From: Blastomussa wellsi
Taxonomy: Eukaryota > Cnidaria > Anthozoa > Scleractinia > Plerogyridae
Assembly (NCBI GenBank): GCA_947652115.1
Contig: OX393562.1
Coordinates: 17,889,599-17,953,598 of the forward strand
Length of the DNA stretch: 64,000 nucleotides
Direction: 5' to 3'
In this document: piece after piece, positions 1 to 10,000 of the stretch
How the letters are laid out: every line of letters starts with the position of its first letter
Numbering within the stretch: position 1 is the stretch's first letter
Translations under genes and position numbers: made by a program
The notes under the pieces: generated by a model
What the model was told of the DNA's origin: nothing
Databases searched by the model: none
Seen by the model: only the letters and a program-made list of their open reading frames with translations

Positions 1-369
1 AAATGGCTTGAACCATGATATTAGAACTAAGAATTAAATACTTAAAATTATTAAAATAATTTAATACTACTCTACCTGAAAATGGGAGTAGCTAGTGGTA
101 AATCAAAGATCTAGCAGTCAGTGATAGCCTTCCACCAATCATAACTTATAATGACTTTTTATGGAAAAGTTTGATTAACGGTATATAAATGCTTTCAAAA
201 GGTTTGATTAAACAAACACCTTCCATAGAAGGTCATTAAAAAAATTTGATTGATGGATGCCTATTGATTCAAAGGGTCACATATCACTGAATTTTAGAGG
301 TAACTTGTGCTTGGGTTAGTAACCTGTAATTCTGGCTCAAATATTCTAACAAAAAAGATGGCAACTGAC

Positions 370-2426
370 CCAAGAGTTCTCCAGATGATACATGATATTC
401 TTCTACCATCTCTGTTTCATCAGGTAAAGTGTAATGAACTTTTCGACGACCTGTTGACAGTAGGAGCAATTTAAAGAAAATTAACACTCACAGCACTAGG
501 CGTACGGGTGTTAAGAAAAGTAAGACCTTCGAAAACGAAGACCTAAGACCAGGGATATATAATAACAGTTACTGGTGCTATAGAGTCTTAGTTTTCGTAG
601 TACGAAAAGTAAGACCTGGGGTCTTAGGTCTTCATTTTCGAGGTTCTTAGTTTTTGTAACACCCCTAGGCATATCAACTACAACAATTCATTCTTTGACA
701 ATAAGTTCCAAACTAACACTAGACTGACTGAACAGTGTCTGGAAAATTATGGTGATGTAAACAATAACATTTCTGAACACTGCGAACTTACCAATACCAA
801 ACAAACAAACAGACCAATGGACTTCTAACAGAATGGCTTAATTGCCTAGCAACAGACCGATTGAAACTGACCAATTACAGTTGAATAACTCTACACAAGT
901 CTCACAGCCAATAACATCATGGCTAACCAAACCAATCAGCTGCAACAGAACAGACTTATAATATCATCATCCAAACACAACTTTTTGAGGATGATTTCCA
1001 CGCAGGTTGTCTAAACATCCCTCAGTCACCAAAAACAGTTCTTTTCAGAACAGCTCCCACCTAGACGGTCACAATTTACAACCTGTCAAGACTACAGGGT
1101 TCAAACTATTTGCTATAAGCTTTGCTATTTACAACAGTTGATTTACTATTGGTGCAATTATTTGCCGAAAGGTTCCACACAAATTTACAAAGCTCAGTAT
1201 GGAGATGCTATATTTGTGTCCTTCCGAGGGGCACAAATATGGCCGCCGTGATGCACGCGAAACCATCTGGAATTCAATTGTGCTATTGTACTTACACATA
1301 AACACCACTTATTACATCTGAAATGTTCAAACTGCTGAAAATTGAAAGGATAGGCTTTTTCTAAACAAAACAGCTTTGGCACTCAGCTTGATGTAACAAC
1401 TCAAATATTCAAAATGCTCTGTTTTCAAAACAAATGGCACTATCAAACTAGAACCTAGTGGCAACGAAAATTAAGCAGACCTAACAAATTTTGATTTCAG
1501 AATTTATGACGTCACATGAAAACCAAGAATATTATTGCACAAATCAAGGTTTTTGTGGATGGAGGAAAACAGAGAACCTGGAGAAAAACCCTCAGGCAGA
1601 GCTCTCAAGTCTCACACATTGAGCGCAAGACTCAAACGACTCAAATGAATTCAATCTTACGCTCTCACGCTGAAACTATTAGTTCTCATGCATTTAAGGT
1701 TTCTTGCTGCTTTAGTTAAGTACCGACATAATTAAATATCTTTTTGGATATAATTACTTTGTACGCGCTTTGAACACTTTATTCTTGTCCAGAGCCAATG
1801 TTTCTCTGGTCAGTGGGATCTAAACAGTTGCTTTTAAACAGGGTCCGAAATTGCGACCAGCTGGTCACCAATGCGACTGAAAATTGAGTGTTGGTGACCA
1901 CAATTTCATAGATAGTCACCAACAGTTGACTAACTTTTAGCGTTGTGTCGAGCGCCCAAGGAATTGATTTCAGCAAAAAACTTACCCCTTGTCTTGCCAA
2001 AGTTTTTAATCTCCACAGAAAGTAATTAAGATTAAAAGTAAAGGTAAGATTCCCATTAGATGACCTTCAACAACCGTTGTAAACCATGCACTTCGATCAA
2101 CATTTAGCGGCCACCATAGTTTCAAAAATATTGCTGCGCTTCATTGTTTGCGGATCGTAGCAATCCGCAAAAATTAATACCCACAAAATGCTACAAGGTA
2201 AGCTTACTATAAGCGTAATTTTCTTTTAAATAAATTATTTCTAACTTTGTCAAAACATTAAAAGGGTAGCAGTCTTCTTTCTCTATCTGGCTTGGTGAGA
2301 AAACGTTCCTAGACAGCTGCACCAAAGTTTTTCTAGTTTGTATTTCTTACCGTCTTGAACAAGACTCGTCTTTCTCGCGTTACGAAGTGTTTCCAACCAA
2401 ACAAACTTTCCTTCTGCCGCCGCCAT
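370..2426 (-). CDS. DPCD: DPCD protein, first two exons (gene runs off the left edge)
   Basis: Two exons join in phase: exon 1 at 2426-2351 (25 codons plus one base, donor GTAAGA) and exon 2 at 450-370 (acceptor CAACAG, donor GTCAGT). The product begins MAAAEGKFVWLETLRNARKT and continues GRRKVHYTLPDETEMVEEYH, which matches the animal DPCD N-terminus as I know it (a W-LE-LR-A-KT-L-QDGRRKVHY pattern). DPCD is a small cytoplasmic protein linked to ciliogenesis and to the RUVBL1/RUVBL2 chaperone machinery; it has a later CS-like domain that is not in the window. The start codon is the first ATG and lies inside a YY1-like motif. The 1.9-kb intron 1 holds a hairpin MITE and other repeat pieces. Later exons lie to the left of base 1. 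Confidence 0.85.
497..672. repeat. Hairpin MITE in DPCD intron 1
   Basis: The two ends are inverted copies: TAGGCGTACGGGTGTTA on the left and TAACACCCCTAGGCAT on the right. Inside them lie mirrored AAGACCTAAGACC / GGTCTTAGGTCTT blocks. No coding potential was seen. The family is unknown. Confidence 0.6.
673..2350. other. DPCD intron 1 remainder
   Basis: No exon was found. Around 1840 a sequence starting CAGGGTCCGAAATTGCGACC looks like one end of a hAT-like MITE (compare the CAGGG-ended elements elsewhere in this window), but no matching right end was found. A patch near 1175-1250 (containing CTCAGTATGGAGATGC) resembles, in inverted form, sequence at 39990-40050. Confidence 0.4.
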
Positions 2427-2428
2427 TT
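2416..2428 (-). promoter_or_regulatory. YY1-like motif over the DPCD start codon
   Basis: The plus strand reads GCCGCCGCCATTT, so the minus strand reads AAATGGCGGCGGC, a close match to the YY1 consensus AAnATGGCGGC. The ATG of the motif is the DPCD start codon. Similar motifs sit at the TRIT1 and TM2D2 start codons. Confidence 0.45.
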
Positions 2429-3247
2429 TAAATTCTCATTTGAAAGACGCTGACCACAATCATGAGCCCGAGAAAATCTCCTGCACTGAAATTCTGCACT
2501 GAAATGGGGAGCAACAGAAGAAAGACTGAGGAGAGACTTCAAGAACCTGGACTGGACAACAGGAATCGGAGAATCCTTTGAATGATGCTACAGAAGGGAG
2601 GTCCCTTGTTTTTTTACTCAAATGAGTCATGAGTCAAGGTCATTTTTAAACAAATTTATTGTCTATTGAATCACGATTTGCAAATTAGTTTTCAAGCACT
2701 CCACGTCGGTTGCATCCAGTTCCACTCAAGTTTGCTTGCAGTTATTTCCACTCTTGTTTTCTTTGTCCAACTAGAAAAACAAAGATTTTTGAAATGCAAA
2801 TTTCTAATAAAAAGTTATTTTCAGAGTCAATCAAACTTGAAAATTAAAGTTAGAGACACTTTAATAAGACAGGTTTTCTGCAAAGTGTGAGGCATAATTA
2901 ATGTACATTATAAAAAATTATAGACACAACCAATTTACCAAAAGTTTAGAATGTTAGAATTACCAGCTGCAATAATAAATTACTGTGGGTTAAAAACTCT
3001 AATTTACTGGTATAAATGACATGATGTTTGTCGGAAGACAAAACGCTATTAAGGACTCCAAGAGGAATATTTCTTTTTGGGACCTTTTGGTAGGGGGTTT
3101 ATTTTTAAACATATCCTAAATAAATGCTAGGTCTTCTAAGTGGATTCCATTTGGAGAAAAAGAATTCAGATGGGAGACTCATTAGAGAGGGGGCATAAAA
3201 GAAAGTTGGGCTTACTAGAGCTTTTACAGTATTTCAATTGGTAGTGT
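2429..3247. other. Spacer between DPCD and TRIT1
   Basis: AT-rich sequence covering the DPCD upstream region and the TRIT1 3' flank. I see no exon, RNA gene or clear repeat. Confidence 0.5.
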
Positions 3248-4717
3248 TCAATAATTAATCATGCCAGGGTTTTGTTCCTTGTTTTTCTCCTGCCTCTTTA
3301 CATGCCATTTATGTGATTTAGATTTCAAATGTTTCTTATAGTTGTCTTCACCAAGAATGATGCGATTGTCACAAATCACGCACACATGCCTTGCATGTCG
3401 ATCATCTTCAATAATCACCCTAGGGAGAGGGTCTACAACTGGGTTTTCGCCCCTCATAAATTTATCTAAAATTTCTAATGCCCTTTTAAGAACATTTGTG
3501 TCCCAGTTTTCAAGATCAGTAGCATCCAGACCATATACATCAGGTGAAGAGCTCTGTGGTCTTGCCAAGAAACGGTTTCTCGCCCAGGTCATTTGCTTTT
3601 TAGCATATCTACGTGTGACTGTCTTCATGTTTTCAATGCCTGTTGTCAAAAGTGCTTTGTCGTCTTCAGATGCACTATTTTTATCAAACTTTTTTCCTTC
3701 CTGTTTGACCAGAAACTCGTGAAATTCTTTAAAACCGATGGACTGAAATATACCTTCTGTGTATTTTGTTTCAACATCCTTTTTCTTTAACACATGGTTG
3801 TATTCCCGGTGAAAGTCTAAGAGTTCCTCAATTAATCCTCTCTCTAACATCTCATCGACTCTCTTATCAAGCCTCTCATTTAGGATCTCTCTCTGACACT
3901 GAAGCCAAAATACACATACATGCTCATATCTCTGCGGTCCACCATACACACTACCTCCTAATCTTTGCTGTTGTTCTTGCAGCATTTTACTGTGAGGCCT
4001 TCCATGTTGTTTATATACCTGTAAACTACGTGCAATTTTGCGGGAATCGCTTGGATGGAGACGATCAGCCATGGCTGGATCAACCTCTCTAAGCTCTTCA
4101 TAGAGGCTTCTCTTTGAGCTAGACTCCTTAATTTCTTCACATTCCCCATCAGCAACCAACTGACTTTCAGCAGTTTTTTCAGATTGGTTCAATCTTTTGG
4201 CTCCCTCACCTTGAACCACCACTGTTTCAACAGCTCTCTCAGTCGGAACCTCAAGTTCCGTATTTTGAATATTCTTTCGCTTTTTAATAGCTCTTATAGG
4301 GCCATCAGATTCATCGCTACTGTTGGACCAACCAGTGCTTCCATCTTCGCCAATCAGTACATCCCATAAAACAGATTCAATGTAATAATTTGTACCACCA
4401 ACGACTATCGGGACTTTTCCTCTCTTCTTAATATCTTCGATTAATGGTAAGGCCATGTTTCGGAACTCTATCACAGAGAATTCCTTCAACGGCGACACAA
4501 AATCGATCAAGTGGTGAGCGCATTGTGCGAGTTCTTCGGGAGTTACTTTGTTCGTTACAATATTCAAACCTTTATAAACTTGCATAGAGTCAGCACTTAG
4601 GATTTCTCCATCAATTCTTTTACCTATTTCGATAGCTAGCTTTGATTTTCCTGTACCAGTAGATCCCAGAATTACTACAAGAGGCAAACGATGAATGTTG
4701 CCCATGCGAGCCGCCAT
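3248..4717 (-). CDS. TRIT1: tRNA dimethylallyltransferase, single exon
   Basis: A 489-residue open frame. It transfers dimethylallyl from DMAPP to N6 of A37 (i6A37) in tRNAs that read UNN codons, in cytosol and mitochondria. Visible motifs: Walker A GSTGTGKS at residues 18-25; ADSMQVYKG around D43, the family's base/substrate-binding loop; VGGTNYYIE near 110; GFKEF near 330; and TRRYAKKQMTWARNRF. Near the C-terminus is the eukaryotic matrin/U1-type C2H2 finger (CVICDN...HLKSKSH). Length and domain order fit the animal enzyme. A Glu/Ser/Lys-rich insert lies at about 130-210. Met1 overlaps a YY1-like motif; Met5 could also start. The vertebrate gene has many introns and this copy has none, which hints at retroposition, although no poly(A) scar was found. 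Confidence 0.93.
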   Translation of the reverse strand: MAARMGNIHRLPLVVILGSTGTGKSKLAIEIGKRIDGEILSADSMQVYKGLNIVTNKVTPEELAQCAHHLIDFVSPLKEFSVIEFRNMALPLIEDIKKRGKVPIVVGGTNYYIESVLWDVLIGEDGSTGWSNSSDESDGPIRAIKKRKNIQNTELEVPTERAVETVVVQGEGAKRLNQSEKTAESQLVADGECEEIKESSSKRSLYEELREVDPAMADRLHPSDSRKIARSLQVYKQHGRPHSKMLQEQQQRLGGSVYGGPQRYEHVCVFWLQCQREILNERLDKRVDEMLERGLIEELLDFHREYNHVLKKKDVETKYTEGIFQSIGFKEFHEFLVKQEGKKFDKNSASEDDKALLTTGIENMKTVTRRYAKKQMTWARNRFLARPQSSSPDVYGLDATDLENWDTNVLKRALEILDKFMRGENPVVDPLPRVIIEDDRHARHVCVICDNRIILGEDNYKKHLKSKSHKWHVKRQEKNKEQNPGMINY

Positions 4718-4721
4718 CTTA
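4709..4721 (-). promoter_or_regulatory. YY1-like motif over the TRIT1 start codon
   Basis: The plus strand reads GAGCCGCCATCTT, so the minus strand reads AAGATGGCGGCTC, the classical YY1 site, with the start codon in its core. Confidence 0.5.
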
Positions 4722-5167
4722 GCTGCGACCGAGCAGAGTTTGGAAATGAGGCAAAAAAACTGGACATGGGAGGAGTAGTAGGGGCAGGTAACTAATTCTA
4801 GAAAGTCTTTCTGTCATAGTGTGATACATTTTTGCGCATTTCAGAAACTTTCAGGTACTTCCCATGAAAATAACGTACAAGGGAATTTGAAACCTTGACC
4901 CTGTTTAGGACAAATGTAACGACACATTCAACACCTACTCTTACTCCACGCCGTTTAAGACAAAGTCAAACTTTAGCGCTATTTTAAAAATATCTTATAT
5001 CTTTAAAATGATCAAATGTTGACTGACAGCCGGCTCAATGAATACGTTTTTGATTTCGGATTGCATGAACCCATACCATATCAAGGACGGGTTTAGACCC
5101 CGATTAGAACAGACTCGCTTGAAACTATGCCTTCTTCAGAGCCGAGGGAACCCAGGAGAAAAAAAAG
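4722..5167. other. TRIT1 upstream region
   Basis: No exon or RNA gene was seen. It presumably carries the TRIT1 promoter. It ends at a G-tract (5177-5186) beside the PLE 3' end. Confidence 0.4.
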
Positions 5168-5214
5168 GGGCGAGGGGGGGGGGGGTAATACAATTGTTAG
5201 GAGGGGTAAGTTTA

Positions 5215-5245
<31 letters not shown>

Positions 5246-5308
5246 GTATAACAATATAATTTTGTTTTATCAGCAAGGTTGATAATGTGAATTGGCCACC
5301 GTAAAGAG

Positions 5309-5354
5309 ATTCAAGAGCTGACGTTTCGAGCGTTAGCCCTTCGTCGGAGCAAAT
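5309..5354 (-). ncRNA. Hammerhead-ribozyme-like motif in PLE tail
   Basis: The minus strand gives CCGACGA, then stem II GGGC-TAAC-GCTC, then GAAAC and GTC. This fits the hammerhead core CUGANGA ... GAAA ... NUH with U4 changed to C and a bulged A before stem II. Stem III is only the palindrome ACGT, as in minimal hammerheads that work as dimers. Stem I pairs GCT/AGC. Hammerheads in PLE repeats are established; activity of this copy is unknown. Confidence 0.55.
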
Positions 5355-5445
5355 CAAGGAATTGTGGGTCGTGTGTTTTTTATATATTGAAAGATGGAGC
5401 TTCGCTATTGGCTGGTGCCTGGTAACGTGAAAACAACGGAATAAA

Positions 5446-5720
5446 TTAGTTGAATGAAAAGCGTTCGTTGATACCGTGAGGATTAAGAGTGCCGATTTGG
5501 AAAATAAATTTTTGTTCAAGAGTTTTGCGGCTTTCCGTGTTTCCTTGGTGAAGGGAAAGGCCGCAGACTGCCATATGTTGCTTAGAATGATTAGGGAGAT
5601 TGAAGTGTCTCACGACCGGTTTCGATGCATTTTTGTCGTCTTTCTCTACGTCTCGAAGGTGTTCTCGGAATCGGTCGCCAAGTCGTCTCCCTGTTTCGCC
5701 GATATATAACTTTTTGCTTT
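5446..5720 (-). pseudogene. GIY-YIG endonuclease domain of a Penelope-like element
   Basis: The minus-strand frame shows the GIY-YIG signature (KLYIGETGRRLGDRFREHL), a conserved HFN segment (VRHFNLPNH), and near the end LEQKFIFQIGTLNPHGINER before a stop at 5446. In Penelope-like retroelements this domain follows the reverse transcriptase and nicks the target. It is detached from any intact RT here, so it is a relic. Confidence 0.85.
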
Positions 5721-5880
5721 TTGTTGATCACTAGTTTGGAATGCACTTCTGACTAAAAAGTTACCTATGTTTGCGTTTGAATGAAATTAATGGCGGTTGC
5801 GAAAAGATTCTGACAGTGTCGGGATCATTTTGAAGTAATTTAAAGAATGATGGATTTAACTGCGTGGTTGTGAGGGTGAA

Positions 5881-6163
5881 ATGTGAGGGTGAATGGAATT
5901 CTATGCGACAAAAACATAGGTAACTTTTTAGTCAGAAGTGCATTCCAAACAATTGATCAACCCGGAACTTTTAAATGCGCTCGCGCACGATGCAAAACAT
6001 GCCCTTTCATTCACAACGTCGACAAAATATCGGGACCCAAGCGATCTATCAAGATCACTGATCATTTCACCTCTACCTCAGCCAATGCCATCTACTGCAT
6101 AACTTGCACTCTTTGCAAAAAGTTAAAAACTAAAACTTACAGAATGCAAGACACCAAAGTATA
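5881..6163 (+). pseudogene. Penelope-like element RT linker fragment, opposite orientation
   Basis: The plus-strand frame has the conserved PLE region between RT and GIY-YIG: DKNIGNFLVRSAF, CARARCKTCPFI, then IYCITCTLCKK. This is the block missing from the neighbouring minus-strand fragment. The frame breaks after CKKLKTKT before the endonuclease. Inferred to be a second, inverted, truncated insertion or a rearranged half of the same one. Confidence 0.8.
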
Positions 6164-7032
6164 GGGAAAAGTGCACATCATTTCTTACAAAGTACTTTTA
6201 TTCTAATTTCTCTAACCATCGTCGTTTATTGTACATTTAAATTAAAATGCACTGCACTAGTCTAAATATTGGTATCAAATGCTGGACACAAGATTTCCAG
6301 ACTGACGGAAAGTTTCACAGTCAAGACTTCTTAGAATGTCGGTGAGGAAGATGGGAAAATCGATTAACTATTCGTAAAAACACAATTGTATACTCGATAA
6401 CGTTTAAAAATAAGCTATATTACAAGTGCGCCAAAGTTCACGATGACACGTATTTACACAACTTGGCAAAAATAACGGAAAACACGATGACGTCACTGCC
6501 TTGCACACTGCACCAGAAACTATGGCAACCTTCCTTATCCGAGATATTAGAAGACAAATTTTAGTTGCCAAAGTGAGATAAAAAGATTAAAAAATTGATC
6601 CAGGAAGTCACGTCGCCTACTGACTGAGCCCATATATCGCTTGGGTCTTGGTCTCTTGGAAGTGGTCGAGGTCACAGTCAAGAAAACGGAGCTGTTTGGG
6701 CACTCTCAGGCACTCTGTTTTGGAAGCGTTCTTCACAACAGTTGGGAAAATTAATTCTCGTTTTCAGTAAAAATCACTGTAATACATTGCACCGGACTCT
6801 TGTTCAACCTCGTTCCCAGGGTCTCTCATAAACGAGGTGACTCTAGTTATCCAACGGGCTTGAAAAGACAATCACGTCATGCTGCTTAGCAACCTGGACT
6901 GAGAACTTCGCTGACCAGAACACCATATTTTTGGCTCAGCAGAGCTACCCGTTCCTCGAGAGCAACCGGCAAGCAGGGAACAAGACAATTCCTACTCCGA
7001 ACAAAAAACAAATATTTCTTACTTCTTTTTGT
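6164..7032. other. TOPBP1 3' flank and unassigned sequence
   Basis: No exon was seen. Its right part should hold the TOPBP1 3' UTR (minus strand). Confidence 0.4.
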
Positions 7033-10000
7033 TTAAACACGAGCTCTTTTATCGACTACTGCAATGTCATCCCCCTTTCTTTTCTTCGACTGACAAGAAA
7101 ATGGTCTGTCTGGTTCAGTCGGCTTATCCAGTTCTGCAAGTAAATATTTCTGCGGGGGAGGTGGTGGTTCTTGCATAAGGTACTCGGCGATGTAGTCTGG
7201 CTTTAAACACCAAACATTACTCTTCTGCAGTGCGTTCAGGTCAGACGCTTCCACTTTCGTTTTGGATAAATCTGTAAAGAAATGAATAATTAATTATTAA
7301 AAACCTTGACAAGATTAGCCAGTATAAAGACAAGCATAATTACGAAACATCTTTCAGTTTTACTGTCCATGAGTTTTCAACTGGTATTTATTTGTTTACT
7401 TATTTATTTTTATTGTATTTTTATATTTATTTATTTTTCTTCCTTTCGCCTTCTTTTTTTTTTGTTGACTAATTAAGACGGAATCCGTTAGGACTTCGAG
7501 CATTCATTGGACAAAATTATGTACCAAAATGATTTACACAAGCTTTTGTGTTACTACTTCAAATATATTCAAATATACTATCAAGAGATTTTACGATTTT
7601 ACAAAATGGCTACACGTTAGATTTAGCCTACAGTTTGTGATCTTTAAAATTCATTTTCTCGGGCTCTGATAAGAAATTGTTGTCGGTGTTATCGCGGATA
7701 ATTACTTACATCTTTACCTTTTATTAAGGGTAAAAAATAACGCAATATGATTTAAATTATTCTGGTACTCGATTTTTGTCCAACTCAATAAATATTACTC
7801 AACTTCCTGATGGATTTCGTCTTAATTGCTTTGCTCAAGCTTTAGTGCCAACCTACCTCCCATATTTAAATAGCATTTAGTTTTACTCAGCTCAATTAGC
7901 TTTTTAGTTATTATGAGTAAAGGTTACCTTTTTTTGTATTAATACATTATGTTATAAAGTTTAACTTTTTAAATTGGTAATAAAGCTTGCATTGACGTTG
8001 TTGTTGAAACGCAAGCTACAAACGACTTGGGAATAAAACGCGTTAAACTACCTCACCAATAGTCCTTTAAACCTGAAGGTACTTGCCAGACAAAAATAAT
8101 AGAGTTTGCATGGTTGGAGGCCTTTATTTTTCCTCAAGGTCAAAACACGTACCTAGAAAGGCGTGCGTAATATCGTGAGTGTTTTTGAAAGGCGGCCTCC
8201 CTCCTGACACCTTAGCTCCACCGGACTCCAACAGACGTTTGAAACCTGGATGCCGTGACTTGTCCACGCACAGAAGAACCACCCAACCAGTAAACGCACC
8301 ACAGGAATACGAACTTCGACCAGTTTCTGAAGTAGCCTGCAAGTTGCAGTAAAATGTCCACGTTGGCGAGAGAACTCAGTGCTCGAGACTAACTTTTTCA
8401 GATGCGAGTGCAGTTGCTAGTCACAGCTTTGATTTTACTACTCAAAACAACGTTCTTCAAGCCAAAACTGTCAAACTTCTCCACAACTAAAATTAACGAG
8501 TTACAAGTATCTGGGTAGCTGGCTATCGTTGGCCTCGCGTCATGATTCGAAACCATTTATTAAGGGAAGACAGGGGCAGCTTGTAGATCACTGGGGAGGG
8601 GTGAGTAAATTTCTTAGGGCACTATAATATAAGTCACACTCATTCTTCTCTCATATGCCTTACCGCTCTTTCTTGACGAAGTTTGAGCCTCCATCTCCGA
8701 GCTGCAGCTGCCAGTTTGTTGTGGGTTTCCCCGGGGATGGCCTGCCCCCACTCGTGCGTCGCCTCATCCACAAAGAAGCCTGCCTCCCGACTGGCTTCCA
8801 AGTACGACTTGTGAAGCACCCATTTCCCAGCAGCTACTGCGGCGAGGAACTTCTCATTCCTAGTAATTCAAACGAAACAATTATCGAACAATACGTGACA
8901 ATGCAGGATGGCGAAATCATTTCTAAAAGATGTCTTTAACGCACTGCCTCATAGCCTACCACACAGGCGTTATTAGGGGATTGCGTTACACTGTGCAGTG
9001 AATGACACCAAACCCACGCGACCTAGACCCACCTGTTTGGTTTACCAACCACCACGTGCGTACACTCGGGGTTGAAATAACCAGCGTCAAACACTTGGCC
9101 TCCAAGCTGCTCAATCAGCGCCGAGTAGTCTATCTTCTCCTGAGGAGTCATGACTGACAACTGAAACTTGGGCGTGGTCAAAGCACGTGTTGGCGTTTCA
9201 TCGAGTTCTGTACCGTCTAGCAGGTTTACCGGCTGTGGTTTCAGCGTGTCCTTGATTTGAAGGCCGAGGGGCGGAGCTACGGGCGTGGAGCTGGAAACGG
9301 GCGACGGAGGATCGGACTTGATTGTCACGCTCAGTTCTCTTACATGACGTTCAACGGTGGTGGTGTTGTCAGTGACCGTGATTCCTGGAACTGGAAATTC
9401 TTTTGACACTGTCATCTGCTCGTTCTATAAGAAATAAAACATATAGCTAGCCCTGAAAAGAGATTTAACGAAGACGCACTTGTTTTGCGTGACTTCTGGT
9501 GGAGTACGCTGAACTGTGAATGTATTTAAGCCCTTAGTTGTAACAATTATCCTGTGAAATCACGCGGAATATCGCCTGATACTTCGCCCACGAGGCCGTA
9601 TGCCGAGCTTGCAAAATCAGACGATATTCCGCAAAATTGAGCAGGACAATTAATTTATTATTCAACAAATTGTCAACGATACGCACTTAAAAGCTGGAAA
9701 AACTGTTGTTGTGCAGCGCTTTGCAAGATTAGGCCTTTTGCGACAAATGGTCGCATGGTACAAAATCCGCCATACTGGAGGGCAAGCTTGCTATTATTCC
9801 CGAAATGGGACAGCCAAACAAAGCAACTTCAGCCAGATAAGCTTGACTTTTCTTTGTTTTGGATGTCCCAGTGAATAATAATAAGCTCGCCCTCCAGAAT
9901 GTACCATCTGACCGTTTGTTGATCTGCTCGAATACAAAAGAATATAAAATTGGCAGCCATTTGTGAAATGGGTTTATAATAGCCCACTTTGGAAAATACC

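Larger units (their letters stand above)
5168..5880 (-). mobile_element. Penelope-like element, 3' part (truncated, rearranged)
   Basis: Read on the minus strand, the segment has in order a remnant of the RT C-terminal linker (5880-5721), the GIY-YIG endonuclease domain (5720-5446) and a 3' untranslated tail (5445-5168). The tail ends with the same sequence that ends the copies at 19029 and 49255 (CTTCCCACCGACGCAGC ... ACTTACCCC). A block between linker and endonuclease is missing; an inverted fragment on the other strand (5881-6163) carries that block. The tail contains a hammerhead-like core. Confidence 0.85.
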
